A stretch of DNA of 64,000 nt from an uncultured Chlamydiae bacterium (GCA_937996705.1 CALKUQ010000022.1:58676-122675); one strand, 5' to 3'. Numbered from the stretch's first letter, positions 26,585 to 36,174 are shown. Notes: generated by a model not told the origin, from the letters alone. Translations and numbers: made by a program.

Positions 26585-27565
26585 CTAGAGGAGCCACCAG
26601 CAGGCGAGGCTTAGGTAGATAGAGGTGGTGATAGTGTCTGCAAGCATGAGGACTATGGGGCCAGAGGCGATGCGCGGATCGAGCTTTACGGTGTGGAGTA
26701 CTACTGGAACCATAACCCCTATAATGGCGCTGACAATAACCGAAATGATAATTGAGGCGCCAATCACTAGGGCTGGACCTACTCCATCTTCCCAAAGAAT
26801 CGCCAAGGAGCCTACAATAATCCCGCAAGAAATTGCGATCAAAATGAAAAGTTTTGATTCTTTTCCAAGATACCCTCCTATTTTTTTCCAAAAGTGGAGG
26901 TGTTTGCTCATTTCATGCATGCTTTGGGTCATCGATTGCATCGAAATAGATTCTGATAATGATAGAACTAGCGGGATAAACATGGCTAAAACAATTGCTT
27001 TTAGCAAAATAACTTCATAAAAATTAGAGATTACAGCGCAAAGGAGCCCCCCTATCATATTACAAAACATCCAAGGAGCTCTGGTAAAGTACTTATGAAA
27101 CGTGCTTTGCTTTTCGTCTTCGTCTAACACAAATCCCAAAGTCTGAAATACTTGATCTCGTTTTTTAAAAGTATCCAATTCTATAGACTCTTCAAAATAG
27201 TCTTGCATGTCGATGACGCCAATAAAACGACCCTCTTTTACAACTGGAAGTGCAAGCAAATGATGTTTTTGCATCATCAAGAGGGCCTCTTTCATGGTGT
27301 GATGGCTTTGAACCGACTTAACTTGAGTGTTTAACAGAGCTGTAAGGGGGGTATCGGGGGAACTTATGAGTAAATCTCTTGAGCTTACACATCCTAAGAG
27401 TTTATCATTCTCATCGATGACATAAAAATAATAAATGTTTTTGTCTAAGATTTGGACTCTACGAATGTGGTGAATTGCGTCATCAACTGTTTGATGTACA
27501 GAGAGTAAAGATTCGACCTTCTTTGCTCTAGCGAAAACTTTTTTCTGAAGATCATCTTTTTTCAT
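26585..27565 (-). CDS. mgtE: MgtE-type magnesium transporter without the N domain
   Basis: A 326-residue inner-membrane divalent-cation channel. It has a CBS pair (about residues 20-140: VIDENDKLLGCVSSRDLL and LPVVKEGRFIGVIDMQDYF) and a five-helix MgtE domain from about residue 165 (RAPWMFCNMIGGLLCAV). The ion-site region ASGPIVLMLADT keeps the aspartate of the family. Two differences stand out. The usual superhelical N domain of about 130 residues is absent, and the normally conserved GN-GTQS stretch reads SLSESISMQS. CBS domains normally sense intracellular magnesium. ATG 27565 is the only early start. Family is certain; activity with the altered motif is less so. Confidence 0.88.
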   Translation of the reverse strand: MKKDDLQKKVFARAKKVESLLSVHQTVDDAIHHIRRVQILDKNIYYFYVIDENDKLLGCVSSRDLLISSPDTPLTALLNTQVKSVQSHHTMKEALLMMQKHHLLALPVVKEGRFIGVIDMQDYFEESIELDTFKKRDQVFQTLGFVLDEDEKQSTFHKYFTRAPWMFCNMIGGLLCAVISNFYEVILLKAIVLAMFIPLVLSLSESISMQSMTQSMHEMSKHLHFWKKIGGYLGKESKLFILIAISCGIIVGSLAILWEDGVGPALVIGASIIISVIVSAIIGVMVPVVLHTVKLDPRIASGPIVLMLADTITTSIYLSLACWWLL

Positions 27566-27584
27566 TTAACTTTCTTATATATCA

Positions 27585-27614
27585 TTGGACCTAATTTCGC
27601 AAAATTTTTAAACT
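27585..27614 (+). promoter_or_regulatory. Candidate promoter at the methyltransferase start
   Basis: TTGGAC at 27585-27590, an 18-base spacer, and TAAACT at 27609-27614. Transcription would begin at about 27621, which is the A of the ATG. No good ribosome site precedes the gene. The -10 box is only moderate. Confidence 0.35.
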
Positions 27615-27620
27615 AATGGG

Positions 27621-28358
27621 ATGAGTTGGGAAGAAGTTGCACATTCTTATGATAAAATAGTGGGGAAAGAGGGTCACTACTTTCACCAACATGTCATTAT
27701 GCCTAACTTAACAAAGCTATTTCAGTTTAAAGATTACCAATCCCCTAAGCTTCTTGATCTTGGTTGTGGGCAAGGCTTTTTAGGTGAGCATTTACCTAAG
27801 AATGTTGCTTACACGGGGGTCGATGCCTCCCCCTCTTTAATTGCCCTTGCAAAACAAAAGAGAAAAGGGAGTTTTGAAGTGCACGACCTGACTAAACCTT
27901 TATCGCTAAAAGAGAAACAATTCACCCACATTACATTAATTCTCTCTCTTCAAAATATGGGTCCCCCTGAAGTTGTCCTTGAAAGTGCCAAAAATCATTT
28001 GGTTAAAGGGGGAAAACTCTTTATTGTCTTAAATCACCCTTGCTTTAGAATTCCCAGACAATCGAGTTGGGGCATTGATGAACCTAAAAAAATTCAATAC
28101 AGACGAATTGATCGGTATTTAACTCCCCTAGTAATTCCGATTACTATGGCCCCTAGTAAAAAAGAAGAGTCTGAGATCACCTCGTCGCACCACTACCCTA
28201 TCTCCAAGTATGTAAATGTGTTGGGCGATTTGTCCATGGGCGTCACTCGGATGGAAGAGTGGATTTCAGACAAGCAGAGCACCGGAAAATTTGCAAAAAT
28301 GGAAAATCGCTCTCGAGAAGAGATCCCTTTGTTTTTACTTATTCAAGCGAGTCATTAG
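27621..28358 (+). CDS. Class I SAM-dependent methyltransferase
   Basis: A 245-residue cytoplasmic protein with a Rossmann-type methyltransferase fold. Motif I is LLDLGCGQGFLGEHL near residues 38-52, motif II is YTGVDASPSLIALA, and the motif IV region is ITLILSLQNMGPPEVVLES. A methyl-acceptor region follows with an aromatic and Pro-rich stretch. It resembles generic Methyltransf_11/25 proteins; the substrate is unknown. glmS starts five bases after the stop, so the two and the next gene probably form an operon. ATG 27621 has little ribosome site upstream and may be used on a leaderless transcript. Confidence 0.82.
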   Translation: MSWEEVAHSYDKIVGKEGHYFHQHVIMPNLTKLFQFKDYQSPKLLDLGCGQGFLGEHLPKNVAYTGVDASPSLIALAKQKRKGSFEVHDLTKPLSLKEKQFTHITLILSLQNMGPPEVVLESAKNHLVKGGKLFIVLNHPCFRIPRQSSWGIDEPKKIQYRRIDRYLTPLVIPITMAPSKKEESEITSSHHYPISKYVNVLGDLSMGVTRMEEWISDKQSTGKFAKMENRSREEIPLFLLIQASH

Positions 28359-28362
28359 AGCT

Positions 28363-30207
28363 ATGTGCGGAATTTACGGACATATAAAAAATGGGGGCGA
28401 GGAGAACTCTGCAACCATTTGCATCGATGGGCTAAAAAAATTAGAGTACAGGGGTTACGACTCAGCGGGAATTGCGGGGATTCACTTAGGAAAAATTGTA
28501 TCCTATAAAACGACAGGAAAGGTGGCAAAGCTTGATAAAGTTGTCCAAGAAAATAGCCTCAATCTTCCCATGGCAATTGCCCATACAAGATGGGCGACCC
28601 ACGGAGGGATTACAGAGGCCAACGCACACCCTCATTTCGATGAACAAAAAACCATCGCCCTTGTACATAACGGGATTATCGAAAATTACCAAGCGCTTAA
28701 GAGAAACCTATTAAAATCTGGCGTTCAATTTGTCTCTGACACCGACACTGAGGTGATAAGCCAACTTATCTCCTATCATTATAAGGGAGACCTAGCGGAA
28801 GCTGTTCAAAAGACCCTCCCTCAATTAGAGGGCTCCTTTTCAATCGCTTTGATTCATAAAAATCATCCCAATCACATTGTAGCAGCAGCTAGAGGCTGCC
28901 CTCTTGCGATAGGCATTTGCCATAAAAGCCGAGATGTCTTCCTATCATCCGACAGCAACACGTTCTCTGGAGAGGCTCTGGATGTCTTTTATTTACACGA
29001 TAGTGAATATGCAGTGTTGTCTGAAACAGCTATCAACGTGCATCACATCAATGGCTCTAAGCTAACTAAATCTTTCGAGGTGGTTAATCCAGAAGAGAAA
29101 CTTACTTCAAAAGAGGGGTATGAACACTTTCTTTTAAAAGAGATATACGAGCAACCTCTATCGATAGAAAAAGCGCTCCAAGGAAGGCTCGACTTTTTAA
29201 ATGGAACGGCCCATTTTGAAGAACTTTCCATCTCTGATGCATCCCTAAAAACAACAAGCAGAATTCTTATTTTAGCTTGTGGTTCCTCGTTTCATGCAGG
29301 TTGCATTGCTAAGCAAGTAATTGAGTCTTATGCGAAAATCCCCACCGAGGTGGAGATTGCATCAGAATTTCGGTATAGGAATCCGATTATTTCTGAAAAC
29401 ACTTTAGTAATCGCCATTAGTCAATCGGGAGAGACTGCTGATACGCTAGCAGCTGTAAAAGAGGCACAAAAATCGGGCTCTTCCGTCTTAGCTCTTTGTA
29501 ATGTAAAGCGATCTTCCCTTTCGAGATTAGCCTCATCCACGCTGTGGCTAAATGCGGGACCTGAAATCAGTGTTTGCTCTACAAAAGCTTTTACAAGCCA
29601 ACTCTCTTTACTCATGTTGCTCGGTCTTAAAATTGCTCGAGTCAAAGGGATGGATCTTGAACAAGGGCGAGAATTCCTTTTGGAGATGGAAAAGCTCCCT
29701 GGCCAAATTTTTTCAGTCTTATCTAAAGCAGATGAAATCGAAACAATTGCCAATAAATACGCCCTATTCAAGGATTTTTTCTTTGTTGGAAGAAACTACA
29801 TGTATCCCACCTGTTTAGAATCGGCATTAAAGTTGAAGGAAATTTCCTATATTAACGCTTCAGGCTACCCTGCAGGAGAGATGAAGCACGGCCCAATCGC
29901 TCTGATTTCTAAAGATCTGGTTACCATCGCCCTCTGCGGAAACAATCACACAATTGATAAGCTCCTCAGCAATCTCATGGAAATCAAATCAAGGGGTGGT
30001 CCGATTGTCGCTTTTGCCCCTGAAAATTTCAAACAAATCTTATCTGTCACTGACGATGTCATTTTTCTCCCTGAAACGATTTTAGATTCGTTTGCCCCTA
30101 TCGCATATTCAATTGCAGGTCAATTACTTGCGTATTATGTAGCTAAATTTCTAGGAACTGATATAGATCAACCTAGGAACTTAGCTAAATCGGTAACAGT
30201 CGAATGA
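28363..30207 (+). CDS. glmS: Glutamine-fructose-6-phosphate aminotransferase
   Basis: Makes glucosamine-6-phosphate from fructose-6-phosphate and glutamine, the first step towards UDP-GlcNAc, LPS and peptidoglycan. I place the start at ATG 28363 because the protein then begins MCGIYG, leaving Cys as the N-terminal nucleophile after Met removal. The open frame extends upstream but only inside the methyltransferase gene. The length of 614 residues fits. The glutaminase domain covers about 1-220 (THGGITEANAHPH), followed by two SIS sugar-isomerase domains (LACGSSFHAG, SQSGETADTL) and the standard C-terminus PRNLAKSVTVE. No glmS ribozyme-like leader is possible in the five-base gap. Confidence 0.97.
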   Translation: MCGIYGHIKNGGEENSATICIDGLKKLEYRGYDSAGIAGIHLGKIVSYKTTGKVAKLDKVVQENSLNLPMAIAHTRWATHGGITEANAHPHFDEQKTIALVHNGIIENYQALKRNLLKSGVQFVSDTDTEVISQLISYHYKGDLAEAVQKTLPQLEGSFSIALIHKNHPNHIVAAARGCPLAIGICHKSRDVFLSSDSNTFSGEALDVFYLHDSEYAVLSETAINVHHINGSKLTKSFEVVNPEEKLTSKEGYEHFLLKEIYEQPLSIEKALQGRLDFLNGTAHFEELSISDASLKTTSRILILACGSSFHAGCIAKQVIESYAKIPTEVEIASEFRYRNPIISENTLVIAISQSGETADTLAAVKEAQKSGSSVLALCNVKRSSLSRLASSTLWLNAGPEISVCSTKAFTSQLSLLMLLGLKIARVKGMDLEQGREFLLEMEKLPGQIFSVLSKADEIETIANKYALFKDFFFVGRNYMYPTCLESALKLKEISYINASGYPAGEMKHGPIALISKDLVTIALCGNNHTIDKLLSNLMEIKSRGGPIVAFAPENFKQILSVTDDVIFLPETILDSFAPIAYSIAGQLLAYYVAKFLGTDIDQPRNLAKSVTVE

Positions 30208-31037
30208 GAACATTTTTATTTCTAATTCTATCTCTGGGGATTTTTGTTTTTTACCTCCCCAAGATCGCCTCTACAAAATTTGGTAATCAAATTCTCAATC
30301 AGATGCTAGTAAAGCAAACCGGGATAGAGTTTGGATCTGCCCAATTTTCGTGGCATGAGGCTCAAGTTTTTAAAGAGATCCGCTTTAAAGAGAAGAACAA
30401 ACGAGTTGAGATAGAGGAACTACTCTTTCAAAATAAAGAGTTTCGGGCAAAAAAGATACAAATCTGGGTTGGCGATCATCACCTAAACGGAGATGTAATT
30501 ACTCTAGCTCTCGGAGAGGATGCCTACATCCCCTGGAACTTAGATATAAACACCATCTACGCTCCCCATATGACTATCCGACTCGGAAAAATGATCTGGC
30601 AAAATTTCGGAGCAGTGAAGGATTTGCTCTCGATCTTGCAGCTCAAAATTCGGTTTGATGCCGATATCCCCCTTTGGTTCCAAGATGCTCCAGCAAGTTT
30701 TGCAAACGGAATCCTCCATTTTGAAAGGACAGAGTTTCTCCTTGATAACGCCTACGAATTTGCCTTTTGGGACTCTATTGATTTTTCTAAAGGTGCGTAC
30801 CACTTAAAAATTGGAATCCCTCAAACAACACTTACAAAAGTTCTTGATATTAAAACGCTTCCAAGCGACTACACAATTTCTCTTCGTGTGACTGGCCCTC
30901 TCAGTGACCCTACGCTGCAAACATCGAGCGCCCTTAAAACGATTGCGAAGCTCCTCCTTTTAAATCAGCTCCCCCTTGCACCCATTCCCTCTACTAAGCC
31001 TTGCCCAAAGGCAAGGCCGCCGTTTCCCTGGGATTAA
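30204..31037 (+). CDS. Membrane-anchored AsmA-like hypothetical protein
   Basis: A 277-residue protein. It starts with one hydrophobic helix (MRTFLFLILSLGIFVFYLP) acting as signal anchor, followed by a periplasmic part with alternating beta strands (GIEFGSAQFSWHEAQVFKEI, RVEIEELLF) reminiscent of AsmA/TamB-type proteins. I see no catalytic motif. ATGA overlap with the end of glmS implies translational coupling, so an envelope role is plausible, though unproven. Near its 3' end the DNA has a perfect 8-bp hairpin (30998-31017) within the coding sequence. It converges with fbaB with seven bases between the stops. Confidence 0.7.
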   Translation: MRTFLFLILSLGIFVFYLPKIASTKFGNQILNQMLVKQTGIEFGSAQFSWHEAQVFKEIRFKEKNKRVEIEELLFQNKEFRAKKIQIWVGDHHLNGDVITLALGEDAYIPWNLDINTIYAPHMTIRLGKMIWQNFGAVKDLLSILQLKIRFDADIPLWFQDAPASFANGILHFERTEFLLDNAYEFAFWDSIDFSKGAYHLKIGIPQTTLTKVLDIKTLPSDYTISLRVTGPLSDPTLQTSSALKTIAKLLLLNQLPLAPIPSTKPCPKARPPFPWD

Positions 31038-31044
31038 GAAAGCT

Positions 31045-32106
31045 CTAAGGGGCAACTGTGATCTCTGGACAGCGATAGACGTCCTGAATCGCATGGAGAA
31101 GTTTAACGCCATCGTGCATCGGTTTTTGAAACGCTTTACGCCCTGAGATGAGACCCATGCCACCAGCGCGCTTATTAATTATAGCTGTTTTAACAGCGTC
31201 TTGAAGGTCGTTACTACCAGAGGCTCCCCCTGAGTTAATAAGGCCCGATCTTCCCATATAACAATTTGCCACTTGGTATCTAGTGAGATCAATCGGGTGG
31301 TTTGAAGTAAGTTCAGAGTAGACCCTTGGATCTGTTTTCCCAAATTTAAGTGCTGTATATCCCCCGTTATTTTCCGGTAATTTTTGCTTGATGATATCTG
31401 CTTGGATAGTGACGCCTAAATGGTTTGCTTGTCCTGTAAGATCTGCAGATAAATGGTAGTCTACCCCATCTTTTTTAAAGGCTGGGTTTCTTAAGTAGCA
31501 CCAGAGGACAGTAGCCATCCCTAATTCATGGGCCATTTCAAACGCTTGAGCAACTTCTATAATTTGGCGACTACTTTCCGGGGATCCGAAGTAAATAGTG
31601 GCTCCTACTGCTGCTGCCCCTAAATTATAGGCCTCTCGAATAGTTCCAAACATGATTTCATCGTGTTTGTTTGGATAAGAGAGGAGTTCGTTGTGATTAA
31701 TTTTCACAAGAAACGGGATTTTATGAGCATACTTTCTTCCAACGCTTCCAAGAACCCCAAAGGTACTTGCAACCGCATTACACCCCCCTTCAAGGGCAAG
31801 TTTGATAATATTTTCTGGATCAAAATAAATGGGATTTGGCGCAAAAGATGCACCCGCTGAGTGCTCAACACCTTGATCCACAGGGAGAATTGAGAGATAC
31901 CCTGTCCCAGCCAATCTTCCGTGACTGTACAAAGCTTCAATATTAGACAACGTGCGATTGCTCCGATTGGATTGCAACCAGATGCGATCGATAAAATCAG
32001 GGCCAGGCAGATGGAGCATCTCTTTGGATATTTTACACTTTTTAAATCCTTGTAGATGTTGAAATTCTTGTTCTCCTAAAAGCAATTCGATTTCTTGTAA
32101 AAGCAT
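31045..32106 (-). CDS. fbaB: Class I fructose-bisphosphate aldolase, DhnA/FbaB type
   Basis: Reversibly cleaves fructose-1,6-bisphosphate into dihydroxyacetone phosphate and glyceraldehyde-3-phosphate in glycolysis and gluconeogenesis. The 353-residue sequence follows E. coli FbaB closely by memory: ADIIKQKLPENNGGYTAL contains the Schiff-base lysine region, followed by NCYMGRSGLINSGGASG and INKRAGGMGLISGRKAF (phosphate-binding). Chlamydiae use this archaeal-type enzyme in place of the usual class II aldolase. Start ATG 32106 has AAAGGA-like sequence upstream. It lies head to tail with the sugar transporter, possibly a carbohydrate-use pair. Confidence 0.95.
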   Translation of the reverse strand: MLLQEIELLLGEQEFQHLQGFKKCKISKEMLHLPGPDFIDRIWLQSNRSNRTLSNIEALYSHGRLAGTGYLSILPVDQGVEHSAGASFAPNPIYFDPENIIKLALEGGCNAVASTFGVLGSVGRKYAHKIPFLVKINHNELLSYPNKHDEIMFGTIREAYNLGAAAVGATIYFGSPESSRQIIEVAQAFEMAHELGMATVLWCYLRNPAFKKDGVDYHLSADLTGQANHLGVTIQADIIKQKLPENNGGYTALKFGKTDPRVYSELTSNHPIDLTRYQVANCYMGRSGLINSGGASGSNDLQDAVKTAIINKRAGGMGLISGRKAFQKPMHDGVKLLHAIQDVYRCPEITVAP

Positions 32107-32138
32107 AAATAATCCTTTTTTGATCTAAGCATATCCAA

Positions 32139-33452
32139 TTATTTTGATTTTTGCCAGTATTCCTGGATTTCCTCTAAAGATTTTCCCTTTGTCTCAGGGA
32201 CCCAAACATAGACAAAGAGAAAGGAGAGGAGAGTCATTGCAGTGAATACCAAAAAAGCCCCTTCAATCTTAATGAGATCGACTAAGAAAAGGAAGCCCCC
32301 TGCAACAATTAAGGAGACAAACCAGTTTATGAATAACACAAAAGAGACCGCTTTTCCTCGAATTTCGAGGGGAAAAATTTCGGCAGTCACAACCCAAACA
32401 ACAGGACCTAGACCTATCCCAAAAAAGAAAATAAATCCAATCATGCCGATCAAGGCCAAAACACTATTTTGAAAGAAAAAGCTGAGGAGAGATAAAGAGG
32501 CTATCATTCCAACAATCCCGGTAATTAATAGGTTTCTTCTCCCCCAACTATCAATCATCTTCATCGAAAATAGGGCAGTTCCTACGTTTAAAACGCCTAA
32601 GAAGAGGGTTGCTAAAAACTTGATATAGAGGTTTTCAATACCCGCTTGATGAAAAATTTCAGGGGCGTAATAAATCACTGCGTTAATTCCTGTAATTTGC
32701 TGAAATATGGTGAGTAGCACTCCAACAATAAGCGCTTTTTTTAAGCCTCCCCTAAACAAATCTCTCAATCGTATCGGAGTTGCGCCCCCTCTCCTATTTA
32801 GCATCTTTTGCACTTCAACTTCGCAATCTTTATTTGGGTAAAGTCTTGTTAATAGGTCTGTTGCCGATTCAGTGTCCCCTTTTGAAATTAACCAACTAGG
32901 GCTCTCTGGCATGAAATAAATGAAAATCAATGAGGTAAATGCAAAAAAGGCGCTTACGCTAAAGGCGGCTCTCCAGCTCTGGATTTCAAAAAGGAATAAG
33001 TTGATCAGATACGATATCAAGATTCCTAAGGTAATTGCTACTTGAAACAGAGAGACGACTTTACCTCTATACTTGGGAAGGGCAATTTCAGAGAGATAGA
33101 CAGGGACGACCATAGAGCTGATTCCGATTCCAATACCTGTCAAAAACCTGAAAAAAAGAAGTTCGTGAAAGGTGTAAATACAAGCTGAAAAAAAACTTCC
33201 TACAAAAAGAAATATGCCCGCTAAAAAAACCGCTTTTTTCCTCCCATATCTATCTGCAATTGTCCCTCCAGCTAATATCCCTAACATCGCTCCGATAATC
33301 ACAAAGCAGACCACACAACTCTTTGTTAGGGCTGTCATAGCAAATTCGCTAGCTAAGAAAATGATTACCCCTGAAGCAATACTAATAGGATAGCTAAGTA
33401 AAATCCCAAACGTGATTGTCACTCCAAGAATCGAAATTATGTCTCTTTTCAT
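32139..33452 (-). CDS. MFS sugar:proton symporter (sugar porter family)
   Basis: A 437-residue inner-membrane transporter with about twelve helices. Sugar-porter motifs are clear: GGTIADRYGRKK between helices 2 and 3, PESPSWLISKGD before the central loop, QQITGINAVIYYAPEIF in helix 7, and PETKGKSLEEIQEYW at the C-terminus. The QQITG-INA helix resembles XylE/GlcP-type hexose or pentose carriers. It is followed by fbaB 32 bases on, in the same direction. The exact sugar cannot be read from sequence. Start ATG 33452. Confidence 0.93.
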   Translation of the reverse strand: MKRDIISILGVTITFGILLSYPISIASGVIIFLASEFAMTALTKSCVVCFVIIGAMLGILAGGTIADRYGRKKAVFLAGIFLFVGSFFSACIYTFHELLFFRFLTGIGIGISSMVVPVYLSEIALPKYRGKVVSLFQVAITLGILISYLINLFLFEIQSWRAAFSVSAFFAFTSLIFIYFMPESPSWLISKGDTESATDLLTRLYPNKDCEVEVQKMLNRRGGATPIRLRDLFRGGLKKALIVGVLLTIFQQITGINAVIYYAPEIFHQAGIENLYIKFLATLFLGVLNVGTALFSMKMIDSWGRRNLLITGIVGMIASLSLLSFFFQNSVLALIGMIGFIFFFGIGLGPVVWVVTAEIFPLEIRGKAVSFVLFINWFVSLIVAGGFLFLVDLIKIEGAFLVFTAMTLLSFLFVYVWVPETKGKSLEEIQEYWQKSK

Positions 33453-33547
33453 CTCATACTCATACGGTTAAGTTTAGGTAAGAATTGTCGTGGACTTTTT
33501 CCTTAATTTCATTATCAAAGAGATCAGAGAAAAAAGAAAGGAGGATC

Positions 33548-34273
33548 ATGAGTCAAAGGGGAATTCTTGTGGGAAGCGATAAAAACGGGGAAGCTCTCCT
33601 TGAGTTCTGGTGGAAAAACTACACCCTGAACTTTTCCTATCCTGTTGCATTTGTGGATTTTGGACTTTCAGAAAGTGGAAAAAAATGGTGTAAAGAGCGG
33701 GGAGAACTCATCCCATTTGAAAAAGATATCTCCTCCATTGTCGAGGCTACTGCCCCAAAAAACAGCCTTATTGAAAAATTTTTCGGAAAAAACTACAAAA
33801 CACATCGACAATCTTGGCTTAAAAAGCCATTCGCTTGCCTTATGACCCCCTTTAAAGAGACGGTCTGGATCGACACAGACTGCTTGATACAAAAACCTCT
33901 CCTCCAAATTTTTTACTCTCTTAGTAAAACTTGTGATATTGCTCTAGTGCCTGAGCCTGAAGATGTCCAACTCCAATCCAAGCTACTTAAGCATATCCAT
34001 AAAGATGAGATCCTTTATAACTCAGGTGTAATTGTCTTTCGAAAAGAGTGTGAGGTGATTTCGGCATGGGCTGAAATTTTGATCGAGGGGAAAGAAGCGT
34101 TCCCAGGTGATCAAGACGCTTTATCTAGAGTAATTTATAGAAATAAATTTGCGGTAGGGGAGCTCTCTCCCCTCTATAATTGGCCTTGGTATGCCCCTCT
34201 TAACAGATCTGCTTTTATTATCCATTTTATGGGTGATCGAGGCAAAAAAGCCCTACATTCAATCGCAGCTTAG
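33548..34273 (+). CDS. GT8-like glycosyltransferase
   Basis: The frame opens at TTG 33485, but ATG 33548 is preferred because AAAGGAGG lies just before it and the upstream residues are not conserved-looking. The 241-residue protein has a GT-A fold pattern: metal-binding DTD in VWIDTDCLIQKPL near residue 105, LYNSGVIVFRK, PGDQDALSRVIY, and a terminal FIIHFMGDRGK. These match the general layout of family 8 transferases and relatives. It would act in the cytoplasm on a lipid or protein acceptor, likely in envelope or effector glycosylation. It converges with the Nudix gene, overlapping by four bases. Confidence 0.72.
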   Translation: MSQRGILVGSDKNGEALLEFWWKNYTLNFSYPVAFVDFGLSESGKKWCKERGELIPFEKDISSIVEATAPKNSLIEKFFGKNYKTHRQSWLKKPFACLMTPFKETVWIDTDCLIQKPLLQIFYSLSKTCDIALVPEPEDVQLQSKLLKHIHKDEILYNSGVIVFRKECEVISAWAEILIEGKEAFPGDQDALSRVIYRNKFAVGELSPLYNWPWYAPLNRSAFIIHFMGDRGKKALHSIAA

Positions 34274-34755
34274 TCCCTTGAAACACTCCATCCTGCAGGC
34301 CTCCCATCTTTATAAGGAAGGTAGGCGTGAAAGGGCCTTGGATCATCGTCAAGGACTAGCGGAATAAAAAATTTATCCCCTTCCCACATAGGGAGATCTT
34401 TTATAGAATCTCTCTCTATCCAGACCAAATTCCCCTCTTCATTCTCTGAAAAAGGGGTCCCTTCAAATTTTGTGATGAGAAAGACAAACCCGAGCCAATG
34501 CTCTCCGTTTGGTCCAAATCCAGGCCAATTCACAGTTCCTCTCAGGGAAATCTCAGTGCATATAATCCCAGCTTCCTCAAAAATCTCCCGTTTCATTCCT
34601 GATAAAACGTCTTCATGAACTTCAAGTTTACCCCCAAGTCCATTATATTTACCGAGCTGGTGATCTGTCTCCCTTTTATTGCGATAGACCAGAAGGACTC
34701 GCTTTGTATCGGGAGAGAGGACAAATCCTAGAGTTCCTAAGATGGGCTGATACAT
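34270..34755 (-). CDS. Nudix hydrolase (MutT-like)
   Basis: A 161-residue hydrolase. The Nudix box GX5EX7REUXEEXGU is complete: GKLEVHEDVLSGMKREIFEE then AGI. The context NGLGGKLE and the tail EGDKFFIPLVLDD recall MutT/MTH1-type 8-oxo-dGTP diphosphatases, which remove oxidised nucleotides from the pool. Its start lies 19 bases inside the end of rimO on the same strand, so translation is probably coupled. It ends in a four-base overlap with the converging glycosyltransferase gene. Substrate assignment is by analogy only. Confidence 0.9.
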   Translation of the reverse strand: MYQPILGTLGFVLSPDTKRVLLVYRNKRETDHQLGKYNGLGGKLEVHEDVLSGMKREIFEEAGIICTEISLRGTVNWPGFGPNGEHWLGFVFLITKFEGTPFSENEEGNLVWIERDSIKDLPMWEGDKFFIPLVLDDDPRPFHAYLPYKDGRPAGWSVSRD

Positions 34756-36092
34756 AATTTTGGCTTTCTTTTTTGTGCAGATAAAACTCTTCCGACCAAA
34801 TCATACCCGATTACATCAGTAATTTCAACTTCGTAAAAATCGCCTAATTTATTCACCTTAGACCAGTCATTTAAAATGATCCTGCCATCAATTTCTGGGC
34901 ACTGCCCATAAAATCTACCAACCAAAAGATCTTTAGTTTCCGGATGATACCCATCAACCAACACTTTAAGGCGCTCGCCTTTATATTTTTCAAGATGTAA
35001 CGTCTCTGCCTGTGCTTTTGCAAGTCTTTGAAACCTATCTTCTTTTACCTCTTCTGAGACATGTCCATCGAGCTTTGCTGAATACGACTCTTCCTCTCTA
35101 GAATATTTAAAGATTCCGACATTATCGAGTTTTGCTGTTTTTACAAACTCCAACAATTCTAAAAACTCCTCTTCGGTCTCCCCGGGAAAGCCAACCATGA
35201 GTGAAGTTCGAATCACAATTTCAGGAATCTCTTTTCTAAGCATTTTTAAAATCGATTCGATTTGATTTCGATCTGTTTTTCGGTGCATCCTTTTCAAAAT
35301 TCGATCATTGATATGTTGCAAAGGCATGTCTAAATAGGGGCAAATTTGGGGATTTTTCTTTAAAATATCGATAACCCCTTCTGTAATTTCGTCAGGATAA
35401 AGATATAAGAGCCTTATCCAATAATCTCCTCTCACTTTTGCCATTTCTGTTAGGAGCTCTTCAAGACCATTTTCTTCTCCCCGATCTTTTCCAAAATCGC
35501 CTAAATCTTGGGCGATTAAAATAATCTCTTTACACCCCTCATTTACTAGAACTAAAAATTCTTTCATTACCTGTGAAATCGATTTGCTTACAAGTTTCCC
35601 TTTAATAAGGGGGATAATACAAAATGCGCACCGTTTCTTGCACCCTTCAGCAATTTTCAAATAGGCGTAATGTTTCGGTGTGGAAAGGGTTCTTGGAACC
35701 TCCCCTTGTTGCAAATAACTTTTTGCATCGGATAGGTACTCCCCCTTCTCCTCACTTAAAACAGCCTCTAAAATTTTTTCCATGTCCCCAGAACCCAAAA
35801 AGGCGTGAATTTCTGGAAATCTCTCTTTCAAAGCATCTTTACTGCCTCTTACCATGCAGCCCGCAACAATAATTTTAGCGCTCTGCTTCTTCTCTTTAAA
35901 AAGAGTCTCTATTGTATTAAAGCCTTCCTCTCTGGCTGACTCTAAAAAACCACAAGTGTTAACCACTAAATAATCAGCATCTTGTACTTCATTTACAGCG
36001 GAAAATCCAGCTCTGAGCAAGACTCCAATCATAACTTCTGTATCAACAAGATTCCTGGCGCATCCCAAGGATGTAAAATGTACCTTATTCAA
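34737..36092 (-). CDS. rimO: Ribosomal protein S12 methylthiotransferase
   Basis: Radical-SAM enzyme that adds a methylthio group to an aspartate of ribosomal protein S12. The 451-residue protein has the three expected domains: UPF0004 at the N-terminus (TSLGCARNLVDTEVM, a RimO rather than MiaB wording), radical SAM with CKKRCAFC near residue 150, and a C-terminal TRAM domain. The start is a TTG at 36092, supported by GAGGG about six bases upstream; no ATG lies nearby in frame. It is divergent from oppB across an 82-base spacer and co-oriented with the Nudix gene. Confidence 0.95.
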   Translation of the reverse strand: MNKVHFTSLGCARNLVDTEVMIGVLLRAGFSAVNEVQDADYLVVNTCGFLESAREEGFNTIETLFKEKKQSAKIIVAGCMVRGSKDALKERFPEIHAFLGSGDMEKILEAVLSEEKGEYLSDAKSYLQQGEVPRTLSTPKHYAYLKIAEGCKKRCAFCIIPLIKGKLVSKSISQVMKEFLVLVNEGCKEIILIAQDLGDFGKDRGEENGLEELLTEMAKVRGDYWIRLLYLYPDEITEGVIDILKKNPQICPYLDMPLQHINDRILKRMHRKTDRNQIESILKMLRKEIPEIVIRTSLMVGFPGETEEEFLELLEFVKTAKLDNVGIFKYSREEESYSAKLDGHVSEEVKEDRFQRLAKAQAETLHLEKYKGERLKVLVDGYHPETKDLLVGRFYGQCPEIDGRIILNDWSKVNKLGDFYEVEITDVIGYDLVGRVLSAQKRKPKLCISPS

Positions 36093-36174
36093 ATAACCCT
36101 CATTTTTGAGATTGCCAGTATAATCTCTTTGTCTATATCATTCAATCTTTATACAACCTACAGTTCAAAAAAAC

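Noticed and set aside
30998..31017. Perfect 8-bp hairpin (GCCTTGCC/GGCAAGGC)
   Set aside because: As a terminator for either converging gene it lacks a T tract and lies inside the coding sequence; kept only as a note.
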